This document shows, piece after piece, positions 16,756 to 25,500 of a DNA stretch of 62,953 nucleotides (positions are counted from its first letter, which is position 1; each line of letters begins with the position of its first letter). Source of the stretch: DASWHF01 sp036393295. GTDB taxonomy: Bacteria; Pseudomonadota; Gammaproteobacteria; Acidiferrobacterales; UBA6901. Where the stretch lies: NCBI GenBank assembly GCA_036393295.1, contig DASWHF010000175.1, forward strand, positions 1 through 62,953, given 5' to 3'. The notes below the pieces were generated by a model that ran no database searches, had not been told where the DNA came from, and saw only the letters and a list, made by a program, of their open reading frames with translations. The translations under genes and the position numbers were made by a program.

Positions 16756-18972
16756 CTAATCGAAGATGAACTGGCCCTGCTGCAGCGGGTTTTCCGGCGT
16801 GACACCGAGCTTGCCGAGGCCGGTGAGCTCGAGCTCGAAGATCACGCCCTTGTCGATCGCGCCGTCGGAGAGGATCCGCTGGCGGGTGACGACACGCAGC
16901 GCCCAGCAGCAGTTGTTGTATTCGATCCCGGCATAGGCCTGGAGGGTCTCCTTGTCGCGCACCGAGTAGTTCCAGCGGGCGATGCCGGTAAAACGCCGCG
17001 CCAGCGGCCATTGCGCGGAGAAATCCGCCTGCTCCTGGAGATTGTCGATGTAACGGTAGCCGAGGTTCACGATCCGGTCACGGCGCGGGTGGTATTGGAT
17101 CTGGACATTGCCTTTCTCGATGAGGTGCGCGTCCGTGTCCCACTGCAGCCCGCCGCGCAGATACCAGGGGTCGGCGAGGTGCGCGTAGAGCTCGGCGACG
17201 AGGTCGGACGCGTTGTCGGAGGCCGGTGCGGCCGGGGTCGAGATATCGACGCGCCGGTCGTCGAAGTACACGATGCCGCCCGCGCTCAGGCGCATTCGCT
17301 CGGCGCCGGTGCGGGCGTCCAGGAAGCGGCTGCTCAAGCCCACGGTCAGCTGGTTGGCGTCGCCGACACGGTCGGAACCGACGAAGCGGTTTTCGCGGAA
17401 CAGATTGTAGTAGCTGAAGTCCGGAAACCCGGTATCGAACAGCGGCAGGGTGTCCTGGTTCTCGTAAGGGACGTAGAGATAATACAGCCGCGGTTCGAGC
17501 GTCTGGATCCATCCCCGGCCACCGTTTGCGAGCGCGCGCTCGAACAGCAGGCCGGTGTCGACGCTGAACAGCGAAACGAAACGCTCGGGCGTCACGTCCG
17601 CAGGCGGCATGCCCGATCCGTCGTCGTCCGGATCGAGATGATAGCCGGTATAGCGCGCCCCGACCTTGGGAATGACGAAGCCGTAGCTGTTGCGCAACGG
17701 CAGGCTCAGGCCCGGTGCCAGGTCGAGCCGGCTGTTGTTGCGCCCGCCGCGCGTGAAATACACCCATTCGCTGTCCAGCTGCACATGGGGCCGGTTCGGT
17801 GCCGGCTGCCAGTCCGCGGTCAGGGTCAGTTGCGGCATGCGTCCGAACGGCCGCTCCAGCGCCGGAATGGTCTCATCGAGCGTCTGGTAGTAGATGGTGC
17901 GGCCCGTGAAGCGCCAGATGTCGCCGGCGTAGTTGATCTGCCCGGAGCGCGGCACGTGGGTGGCGCTGGTGGCGGCCGTGGTCTCGCCCAGGTCACTGAA
18001 ATAATTGCCGTCCGATACCCATTGGATGTCGGCGGCGGCGCCCCAGCGGTGCGGCAGGCCCTGGCTGTGCCGCCAGTGCGCTGCCGCGCGGTAATCGTCG
18101 AACAGGGAGTCGTTCGGCAGGTACTCCAGGTCGGCGCTGCCGTTCATGCCGCGCGTCAGGTAGCGAAACTCGTTTTGGAGCTGCAGCCCGCGGCGGCTCA
18201 TGAAGCGCGGCGTGAAGGTGTCGTCGTAGTTCGGCGCGACGTTGATGTAGTAGGGCGCCGCCAGCACGAAGCCCTGGTTGTCGGTGTAGCCGAACTTCGG
18301 CACCAGGAATCCGGTCTGGCGCTGGTCGGTGATCGGAAAGCTGAAGTAGGGCGAGTAGAAGAACGGTACGTGCATGAACTCGAGCGTCACGTTGCGCGCA
18401 GTGCCCAGCCCCTTGGCGCGGTCCAACTTGAGACTGCGCGCCTTGAGGAACCAGTCGTTCTGGCCCGGCGGGCAGGTCGTGTAGCGCAGTGCCTCGAACC
18501 AGAGGCGCTCGCTGCCGTCGAACCACATGCGCCCGGCCTCACCGCGTGCGCGGCCGTCGGACAGGGTGAAGCGGGCGACCTCGCTGTAGCCCGACTCGTC
18601 GTCCAGTCGGTATTGGAGGGCCGGGGCGCGGATGGTGTGGCCGGTGTCGCTGCTCAGGGTGATGTCGCCCTTGGCGTCGATGCGGTTGGCCCGGTGGTCG
18701 TAGACGATCTCGTCGGCGAGAATGCTGGCGCCTTCGCGGCTGAGCCGCACGTTCCCTGAAAACACGCTGACCGCCTCGAGGTCGGAGCGCATGCGATCGG
18801 CGGTGATCTGCACGGTCGGTTCGCCCGTGGTGGCGTCGGTTGCCGGTTTCGGCGGTCCGGTGGGTTGCGCCACCGGACACTCGGGCGCGCCGTCGGCGGC
18901 CGCCGCGGTCAGCGGCGTCGCAGCCAGGAGCGCCACAACGAATAGGCCGAGCTGCGGGATTTGCCGGGGCAT
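16756..18972 (-). CDS. lptD: LPS-assembly protein LptD
   Basis: Outer-membrane beta-barrel that, with LptE, inserts LPS into the outer leaflet. From the ATG at 18972 the protein is 738 aa with a signal peptide ending near TAAAADG, an N-terminal OstA/jellyroll domain (about residues 50-160), and a long barrel rich in aromatic alternating strands that ends in FIFD, a typical C-terminal beta-signal. Cysteines near the N-terminus (ECPVAQ) and a CC pair near the end (YNNCCWAL) fit the LptD disulfide scheme. An ATG at 19011 is possible but gives a longer leader. It heads the operon to surA-pdxA-rsmA. Confidence 0.96.
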   Translation of the reverse strand: MPRQIPQLGLFVVALLAATPLTAAAADGAPECPVAQPTGPPKPATDATTGEPTVQITADRMRSDLEAVSVFSGNVRLSREGASILADEIVYDHRANRIDAKGDITLSSDTGHTIRAPALQYRLDDESGYSEVARFTLSDGRARGEAGRMWFDGSERLWFEALRYTTCPPGQNDWFLKARSLKLDRAKGLGTARNVTLEFMHVPFFYSPYFSFPITDQRQTGFLVPKFGYTDNQGFVLAAPYYINVAPNYDDTFTPRFMSRRGLQLQNEFRYLTRGMNGSADLEYLPNDSLFDDYRAAAHWRHSQGLPHRWGAAADIQWVSDGNYFSDLGETTAATSATHVPRSGQINYAGDIWRFTGRTIYYQTLDETIPALERPFGRMPQLTLTADWQPAPNRPHVQLDSEWVYFTRGGRNNSRLDLAPGLSLPLRNSYGFVIPKVGARYTGYHLDPDDDGSGMPPADVTPERFVSLFSVDTGLLFERALANGGRGWIQTLEPRLYYLYVPYENQDTLPLFDTGFPDFSYYNLFRENRFVGSDRVGDANQLTVGLSSRFLDARTGAERMRLSAGGIVYFDDRRVDISTPAAPASDNASDLVAELYAHLADPWYLRGGLQWDTDAHLIEKGNVQIQYHPRRDRIVNLGYRYIDNLQEQADFSAQWPLARRFTGIARWNYSVRDKETLQAYAGIEYNNCCWALRVVTRQRILSDGAIDKGVIFELELTGLGKLGVTPENPLQQGQFIFD

Positions 18973-19092
18973 CCAGGGCGTCGTTTCTGTGCGCGGCGCA
19001 TAAAATCGCATAGAATCGACGTGCCATCAAGCGCGTACGGCGGCGATCGCCCGTGCGGCGGGCAAAATCTCTGGACTATCGCGGGTAGGCAG

Positions 19093-20085
19093 GTGGACGA
19101 CCGGTTACGGGCTTTGGAGCGTTGGGTGGGCCAGGTCATCGGCACGGGTGACTGTACGATCCGGCTGGCGTCGGCCGACGCCAGCTTCCGCCGCTATTTC
19201 CGCGTCAGCGCGCGCGGATCGAGTCACATCGTCATGGATGCGCCGCCCGACAAGGAGGACATGCGGCCGTTCGTCGAGATCGCCGGGCGTTTCCGCGCGA
19301 TCGGCCTGAACGTGCCGGAAGTGCTCGAGCAGGACACGGCCCAGGGCTTTTATCTGCTGACGGATCTCGGTGACCGGCTCTACCTGACGCAGCTCAACGA
19401 GGACACGGTGGAGCGGCTCTACGGCGACGCCCTGGGGGCGCTGGTGGTGCTGCAGGCCGGCATCTTCACCGATGCCGGGTTTCTCCCGGAGTACGATCGC
19501 CGGAAGCTGATGCGGGAGATCGAGTTGTTCCGCGAGTGGTACCTGGGACGGCATCTTGGCATCGCGTTGACCGCCGGCCAGTCCGGCCTGCTCGACGAGA
19601 GCTTCGAGCGGCTGGTCGATGCGGCGCTCGGGCAACCGCGGGTCTGGGTGCATCGCGACTACCATTCGCGCAATCTCATGGTCACGCCGCGCAACAACCC
19701 CGGTATTCTGGACTTTCAGGACGCGGTGCGCGGGCCGATCACTTACGACCTGGTTTCGTTGTTGCGCGATTGCTACATCGCCTGGCCGCGCGCGCGGGTC
19801 GAGGACTGGGTGAAGGGCTACCACGACCTGGCGAGGCAGTCGGGCCTGCCGGTGGGCGAGGACGCCGACGCGTTTTTGCGCTGGTTCGACCTGATGGGCG
19901 TGCAGCGCCACCTCAAGGCGACCGGTATCTTCGCCCGGCTCAAGCATCGCGACGGCAAACCCGGCTATCTCCAGGACATCCCGCGCACGCTCGGCTATGT
20001 CATGGCGGTGAGCGCCCGCCGCGTCGAGCTCGAACCCCTGCACGGCCTGCTGACCGAGCTCAAGGTTCCGGGAGCGGCGGCGTGA
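19093..20085 (+). CDS. amgK: N-acetylmuramate/N-acetylglucosamine anomeric kinase AmgK
   Basis: Aminoglycoside-phosphotransferase-fold sugar kinase acting in the MurU bypass that recycles peptidoglycan sugars to UDP-MurNAc. The 330-aa protein has the kinase catalytic motif HRDYHSRNLM and the metal motif ILDFQDAVRGP. The GTG at 19093 (VDDRLRALERW) is chosen because family similarity starts there; upstream codons are in the divergent promoter region shared with lptD. murU follows with a GTGA overlap, which strongly supports the assignment. Confidence 0.92.
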   Translation: MDDRLRALERWVGQVIGTGDCTIRLASADASFRRYFRVSARGSSHIVMDAPPDKEDMRPFVEIAGRFRAIGLNVPEVLEQDTAQGFYLLTDLGDRLYLTQLNEDTVERLYGDALGALVVLQAGIFTDAGFLPEYDRRKLMREIELFREWYLGRHLGIALTAGQSGLLDESFERLVDAALGQPRVWVHRDYHSRNLMVTPRNNPGILDFQDAVRGPITYDLVSLLRDCYIAWPRARVEDWVKGYHDLARQSGLPVGEDADAFLRWFDLMGVQRHLKATGIFARLKHRDGKPGYLQDIPRTLGYVMAVSARRVELEPLHGLLTELKVPGAAA

Positions 20086-20750
20086 AGGCCATGATCCTGG
20101 CCGCCGGTCGCGGTGAGCGCATGCGGCCGCTGACCGACGTCCTGCCCAAGCCGCTGCTCGCGGCCGGCGGCCGGAGCCTGATCGAGCACCTGATCGACGC
20201 ATTGGCGCGCGCCGGCATCGAGCGCATCGTGGTCAACCACGCCCACCTGGGGGAGAGCATCGAGCAGCGGCTGGGTGACGGCGGCGGCTATGGCGTGCGC
20301 ATCGATTACTCGCACGAGGGCGAGTCGGCGCTGGAGACCGGTGGCGGCATCTTTCGTGCCCTGCCGCTGCTCGACAGCGACCCCTTCCTGGTCGTCAACG
20401 GCGACATCTGGACCGATTATCCCTTCGACCGCCTGCCGACCGAGCTCGCCGGCCTCGCCCATCTGGTGATGGTCGACAATCCCGTCCATCACCCGGAGGG
20501 CGATTTCGCGCTCGGCGCCGGCCACGTGCGCCAGGCCGATACCGGCCGGCTGACGTTCAGCGGCATCGGCGTGTACCGGCACGCGCTGTTCGCCGGCTGC
20601 CGGCCGGGCAGGTTTCCGCTGGCGCCGCTGTTGCGCGATGCCATGGCGCGCGGTCAGGTCAGCGGCGAGCACTATACCGGCCGTTGGTGGGATGTCGGCA
20701 CGCCCGAGCGGCTCGCGGAGCTGGATCGCGCACTGCGGCGCGGAGTTTGA
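20082..20750 (+). CDS. murU: N-acetylmuramate alpha-1-phosphate uridylyltransferase MurU
   Basis: Nucleotidyltransferase making UDP-MurNAc from MurNAc-1-P, 222 aa. It has the Rossmann nucleotide-binding start MKAMILAAGRGERMRPLTD and the substrate motif PKPLL, then FLVVNGDIWTD with the metal aspartate. The GTG start at 20082 overlaps the amgK stop (GTGA). Together the pair forms the cell-wall recycling route that bypasses de novo synthesis and is linked to fosfomycin tolerance in pseudomonads. Confidence 0.93.
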   Translation: MKAMILAAGRGERMRPLTDVLPKPLLAAGGRSLIEHLIDALARAGIERIVVNHAHLGESIEQRLGDGGGYGVRIDYSHEGESALETGGGIFRALPLLDSDPFLVVNGDIWTDYPFDRLPTELAGLAHLVMVDNPVHHPEGDFALGAGHVRQADTGRLTFSGIGVYRHALFAGCRPGRFPLAPLLRDAMARGQVSGEHYTGRWWDVGTPERLAELDRALRRGV

Positions 20751-20800
20751 CCGGCAGCGGAGAAAATTCGTTGGCCGGAGGGGAAGGCGGGGAGATAATC

Positions 20801-20833
20801 ACCGACGACCGCCGGCTTGCGGCAGTCGTCGGT
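20801..20833. terminator. Hairpin between convergent murU and a lysine-rich gene
   Basis: Arms ACCGACGAC (20801-20809) and GTCGTCGGT (20825-20833) extend with one mismatch into GCCG/CGGC. No clear T-run follows on either strand, so it may be a weak bidirectional terminator between murU and the convergent 48-aa gene. Confidence 0.5.
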
Positions 20834-20851
20834 TAAATACTGGATTCTACG

Positions 20852-20998
20852 TTACTTTTTCTTCTTACGACGGCGCTTCTTGGGGGCTGGCGCCATCAGG
20901 TCCATCATCTTGCGCTTTGCGCGACGCCGCCCCTTCTTCTTGACGGCTTTCTTCGCGCCCTTCTTCTTGGTGGTACGCTTCTTCTTTCTGGTGGCCAT
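20852..20998 (-). CDS. Lysine/arginine-rich 48-aa basic protein
   Basis: A short frame running from ATG at 20998 (MATRKKKRTTKKKG...) to TAA at 20852, preceded by AAAAGGAGTAGAGT, an excellent ribosome binding site. Almost 60 percent of residues are Lys or Arg, with a short break MMDLMAPAP near the middle. It has no membrane segment or cysteine. Composition recalls the histone H1-like C-terminal tails of bacterial nucleoid proteins such as AlgP, but it is far shorter and I know no family for it. A second gene of the same kind lies 231 bp upstream on the same strand with the same MAT(R/K)KK start. Likely nucleic-acid binding (inference). Confidence 0.7.
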   Translation of the reverse strand: MATRKKKRTTKKKGAKKAVKKKGRRRAKRKMMDLMAPAPKKRRRKKKK

Positions 20999-21229
20999 AC
21001 TCTACTCCTTTTAGTTGCGGTTTTCCGGCTTCCGCCGGCGGACCGGCTAGGAGAGGCTGGTAAAAAACCGGCAGTTCACACCCAAGACAGCCAGTAGGAC
21101 GCAAACCGCCGGTTCGGATGCAGGGTTACGGTCCGTCATCACCGGCTCCTTGGCTTCTTGGCAGCTCCCATGACGTCGGTGGTCGCCGCCACGCGGCGGC
21201 CGGCCACCCGGACCAACCTGCTCGATACC

Positions 21230-21301
21230 TTACTTCTTCTTCTTGGCCGCCTTCTTCTTGGTGGCCTTCTTCGCAGCCTTCTTTCTCTTCTTTGTAGCCA
21301 T
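21230..21301 (-). CDS. Lysine-rich 23-aa micropeptide
   Basis: Frame from ATG at 21301 to TAA at 21230 encoding MATKKRKKAAKK followed by ATKKKAAKKKK, i.e. 14 Lys and 1 Arg in 23 residues. It is preceded by AAAGGAGTAAACC, a strong ribosome binding site nearly identical to that of the 48-aa gene (AAAAGGAGTAGAGT), which argues that both are translated. A small hairpin with a T-run (GGGGC/GCCCC near 21338-21352, then TGTTTTT on the minus strand) stands in its leader and could attenuate transcription. Function unknown; nucleoid or RNA binding is the natural guess. Confidence 0.6.
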   Translation of the reverse strand: MATKKRKKAAKKATKKKAAKKKK

Positions 21302-21375
21302 GGTTTACTCCTTTAAGGTTGTGGTTAGGGAAAAACAGGGGCTTTAGGCCCCCGGTACAGCGCTTGGAAAGCTTG

Positions 21376-21406
21376 GAAAAAAGAAAAGACAGCCGTGGGC
21401 TGTCTT
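21376..21406 (-). terminator. Rho-independent terminator
   Basis: Minus strand: AAGACAGCC-CAC-GGCTGTCTT, a perfect 9-bp stem at 21386-21406, followed by TTTCTTTTTTCC. It would end transcripts arriving from the nrdJ side before the lysine-rich gene. Confidence 0.8.
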
Positions 21407-21765
21407 CGAGACTTCCGTCGAGGGGGTGGACATCGCGCTGGGGAAATTGGACGCTGACGACAACCGCGGGCTGCCGGTGGTTTTTCGTTTTGTCAGACTT
21501 CGCAATCGATCCAATGTTTCGCGTGTCCCCGTCGGGTTCGTATTCATGCCATACATGATCTTGAGCTCTGATGCGTTTTGATCGGTGAGTTAGGAAAATA
21601 TTCCTATGATCGCTTCGTCACACCGATCGAACCAGCTTCAAGCTTCATGTGTAGCACACTTCAACTACCAGTCAAGGCGATACTCTAATGAGCCTCTGAA
21701 AAAAATGCAAACACTTTTTGCTCATCAACGCATCGACACCACGCGACTCCGTGTCGTGTCGATCG
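21407..21765. other. Intergenic region downstream of nrdJ genes
   Basis: No convincing gene. A 70-codon minus-strand frame (start 21556) runs into the terminator stem and is rejected. A hairpin at 21732-21763 (ATCGACACCACGCG paired with CGTGTCGTGTCGAT, two mismatches) directly follows the nrdJb stop and, on the minus strand, precedes a T-rich stretch, so it may be the first terminator of the operon. The DNA is distinctly more AT-rich than the surroundings. Confidence 0.5.
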
Positions 21766-22434
21766 TCATCCGCACTTCGAGTCGCCGCAGTTCAAGCAGG
21801 TCATGCATCCATCCATCTTGATGACCGCCTTGGTCGAGCACTTGATGCACAACTGCGCCTCGGCCGGGAATCCGCCGTTGTCGTCGACGCCCGCCTTGTC
21901 CGGATTGCCGGCGCGGTGCGCGGCGAGCTTCTCGGCGATGAACTGCTTGCGCGCCGCGTCCGGCTCCTCGGCGGCGATCATGCCGATCATCTTCATGTGG
22001 CACTCGATGGCGTCGCCCAGTTCGGCCACCAGCGACGGGGTGTAACGCCCCTTCTTGAAGTAGCCGCCGCGCGGATCGAACACCGAGCGCAGCTCCTCGA
22101 CGAGGAAAGTGGCGTCGCCGCCCTTGCGGAACACCGCCGAGATGACGCGGGTCAGGGCGACCACCCATTGAAAGTGGTCCATGCTCTTGGAGTTGATGAA
22201 TATCTCGAACGGCCGGCGCTTCTCGTGCTGCGTGCCGGGGTTGAGCACGATGTCGTTGATGGTCACGTACAGGGCGTGCTCGGTCAGCGGGGTCTTGATC
22301 TTATAGGTCGAGCCCAGCAGCAGGTCGGGCCGCTCCAGCTTTTCGTGCATGTGCACGACGTTGGACTCGAGCGACTTCTTGTCCTCTTTGGCTACCTCGT
22401 AGCCGGTGATTTTCTTGTCGATCTTGATCGCCAT
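21766..22434 (-). CDS. nrdJb: Vitamin B12-dependent ribonucleotide reductase, C-terminal part (NrdJb type)
   Basis: 222-aa protein corresponding to the C-terminal portion that is fused to the catalytic domain in other class II reductases. It begins MAIKIDKKITGYEV and ends in a cysteine-rich tail with CIKC, CMTC and CGDSKCG, which would rebuild the active-site disulfide or bind zinc. The ATG at 22434 follows AGGAGAG. The catalytic gene nrdJa lies 85 bp upstream, separated by a strong GC hairpin, so both subunits come from one operon as in Pseudomonas-type split NrdJ. Confidence 0.92.
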   Translation of the reverse strand: MAIKIDKKITGYEVAKEDKKSLESNVVHMHEKLERPDLLLGSTYKIKTPLTEHALYVTINDIVLNPGTQHEKRRPFEIFINSKSMDHFQWVVALTRVISAVFRKGGDATFLVEELRSVFDPRGGYFKKGRYTPSLVAELGDAIECHMKMIGMIAAEEPDAARKQFIAEKLAAHRAGNPDKAGVDDNGGFPAEAQLCIKCSTKAVIKMDGCMTCLNCGDSKCG

Positions 22435-22486
22435 GCTTCTCTCCTGAAAAACCGCTGAATTTCCCGCTATTTCCACGCTTTCGTCG

Positions 22487-22514
22487 CCGGGGCGCGGGCT
22501 GCGCCGCGCCCCGG
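22487..22514. other. Hairpin between nrdJa and nrdJb
   Basis: A perfect 10-bp GC stem (CCGGGGCGCG / CGCGCCCCGG) with an 8-base loop lies in the 85-bp gap between the two subunit genes. There is no T-run, so it is more likely an mRNA stability or partial-termination element that sets subunit ratio than a full terminator. Confidence 0.5.
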
Positions 22515-22519
22515 CCGGC

Positions 22520-25500
22520 TCAGAACTTCCCGTAGTAGCCTTCCTTCAGGGCGTCGTAGAGATTGGCGGCGGTATGCGTTTCGCCGTCGTACTCGATCTC
22601 CTCGTTGCCCTTCACCTCGATGACCTCGCCGCTCTCCAGCTGGAAGCGGTAGGTGGTGTTCTCCAGGTCCTTGTCCTTGACCAGCACGCCCTGGAAGGCC
22701 TCGGGGTTGAAGCGGAAGGTGGTGCAGCCCTTGAGGCCCTTCTGGTAGGCGTACAAATAGATGTCCTTGAAGTCCTCGTAAGGGAAATCGGTCGGCACGT
22801 TCGCGGTCTTGGAGATCGACGAGTCCACCCAGCGCTGGGCCGCGGCCTGCACGTCGACGTGCTGCTTGGGCGTGATCTGGTCGGAGGCGACGAAGTAGTC
22901 CGGCAGGCGGTTCTCGGGATCCTCGGTGTCGGGTGAGGCCTGGGGGTTGACCAGGGTGCGGTAGGCGAGCAGCTCGAAGGAGAGCACTTCGACTTTCTCC
23001 TTGGTCTTGCGCCCCTCGCGCAGCACATTGCGGCTGTACTGGTGGGCGAACGACGGCTCGATGCCGTTGCTGGCGTTGTTGGCCAGCGACAGCGAGATGG
23101 TCCCGGTCGGGGCGATCGAGGTGTGATGGGTGAAGCGTGCCCCGACCTCGGCGATGCGGTCGGTCAAGGCCTTGGGGAACTGCTGCATGTAGCGGCTGTA
23201 TTTGGCGAGCAGCACCCTGCCCGGCACCCGGTCGCCGACCTCAAGGCCGTCGCGTTTCATCTCCGGGCGCCGCGCGAGCATTTCGGGCGTGATGGTAAAA
23301 TCTTCCAAGAGTATCGGTGCCGGACCCTTTTCGTCGGCGAGCTGAATGCCCGTCTCCCAGCCGACCTCGGCCATCTCGCGCGCGACGCGCTCGGTGAATG
23401 CGAGCGAATCCGAGTCGCCGTAGGTCATCTTGAGCATGGTCATGGCCGAGCCCAGACCCAGGAAACCCATGCCGTGACGGCGCTTGCTGGTGATCTCCCT
23501 GCGCTGCGGCTCCAGCGGCAGGCCGTTGATCTCCACCACGTTGTCCAGCATGCGGGTGAAGATCGCCACCACCTCGCGGTAGCGCTCCCAGTCGAAGCGC
23601 GCTCCGTCGCTGAACGGGCTTTCCACGAATTTGGTGAGGTTCACCGAGCCCAGCAGGCAGGAGCCGTAGGGCGGTAACGGTTGCTCTCCGCACGGGTTGG
23701 TGGCGCGGATGTCCTCGCAGAACCAGTTGTTGTTCATCTCATTGATGCGGTCGATGAGGATGAAGCCCGGCTCGGCGTAGTCATACGTCGAGGCCATGAT
23801 CAGGTCCCACAACCGCCGCGCCGGGATGGTCTTGTAGACCTTGCAGGCCACCTGGCCGACCTCGTTCACGATATAGCCTTCGGTGGTCGGCCAATGGCGC
23901 CAGACGATGCGGGTCTTGGGGTCGTCGTGCTCGTGCTGGTTCGCCGGGAAGGCGAGATCCCAGGGCGCGTTGTTCTGCACCGCCTGCATGAACTCGTCGG
24001 TAATCAGGCACGACAGATTGAACTGGCGCAGCCGCCCGTCCTCGCGCTTGGCGCGGATGAAATCGGCCACGTCCGGGTGGGAGATGTCGAAAGTGCCCAT
24101 CTGCGCGCCCCGGCGGCCGCCGGCCGAGGACACGGTGAAGCACATGGCATTGAAAATATCCATAAAAGAGAGGGGGCCGGAGGTATAGGCTCCGGCCCCG
24201 CTCACAAACGCCCCTTTGGGGCGGAGGGTAGAGAACTCGTAACCGATGCCGCAGTTGTGGATGGTCATCAGGCCGTTGTTGCCGGCCAGGTAGTTATTGT
24301 GTTTTTCGACGGTGAAGTCGTAGAACGTTTCGGGCAGGTCGAGGTTGTGATGGACCGCCTGCACCGGGCGCAGGCGTCGCGCCAGGGCGATCAGCTTGCC
24401 GAGCTGCGGAAAGCGCACCTCCCAGCGATCGAGCCAGACGCGGCTGACCGTCCGGGCCTCATGGTAGCCGTGATAAAAGCCCAGCCCCTGGCGCTCCTGG
24501 TGACCGAGGGTGACATACTCTCGCTCCAGCGCCTTTCGGAGGACCGAGGGCAGCACGTAGCGGTCGTACTGACCCGACTGCGTGGCGCAGGTCAGCATGC
24601 GCCCGCGCTTGCCGCTGTCGGCCATGAATTCCGCGACTTTGGCGAGGAAGTCCGAATCGCTGATCTTGAGCATGGCGCCGCCCTGGTCGCGGACGATATG
24701 GCCGAGGTGCTCATGCGTGCGCGGCGCGCGTTCGGTGATGGCGGCGTGGACCCCGAAGAGGGCGAGCAGACCCTTGAGCTCTTCGGCGAAATGCAGGTTC
24801 CGCATGGCGAGAATGGCCGAGCCGGTTTCGGTGCTCACCGTGCCGTCGGTGTCGATGAGCCCGGCCAGGAACGGCAGGAAGTGCCGTTCCGGGTGCGTCG
24901 CGATCCAGGTCGGCACGCGCAGTGTGGCCGATTTCTCGCCGGTCTGATGGTCTATCAAATCGGCGGCGCGGCTGGCCTCGAAGCTCGCCACGGTATAGTC
25001 CCATACCGGCGTGCCGTTGACGGTGGTCGCCGCAACGACCCTGGCTTGCGCCCCGCAGAAGGACTGGAAGAATGCCGCGTAACGCTCGACGACCTCACGC
25101 TCGGCGGCGCGTATCTTGAAGACCAGGCGTTGCCCGTAGGCCCGCGCACGCTCGGCCCAGGCCTGGCGCGACGGCTTGTACGCCATCGGCTTGGGGTGGG
25201 CGGATCCGTCGCCCAGGTGAGCGCCGGCGAACCAGGCCGCGCGCGCGTGTTCCGGATCGGCGGCCCACGCGAAATGGTGATGCACCAGCGCATCGTTCGC
25301 GCGCACGTCGTCGGCGCGCACGTAAATCAGCTCGCCGTGCCGATAAACCAGCACCGGGTGTTTGACGGAGGTTTTGAGGGAGGCGCCATTCGAGAGGATC
25401 TCGATGTTCTCGGCGCGCGGCACGTGGGTGACGAGGTGTCGCAAGATCGCGCGCATCTCGAAGCGTCCCTGATCGCAGTCGTAGCACAGGATGCGCTCGT

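Noticed and set aside
21122..21165. Ten-codon basic frame MGAAKKPRSR between the two lysine-rich genes
   Set aside because: No ribosome binding site and too short to separate from chance; kept only as a remark in the finding on lysine-rich genes.
21344..21556. 70-codon minus-strand frame between nrdJb and the lysine-rich gene
   Set aside because: Its end coincides with the terminator stem and T-run, so the translation is an artefact of the terminator.
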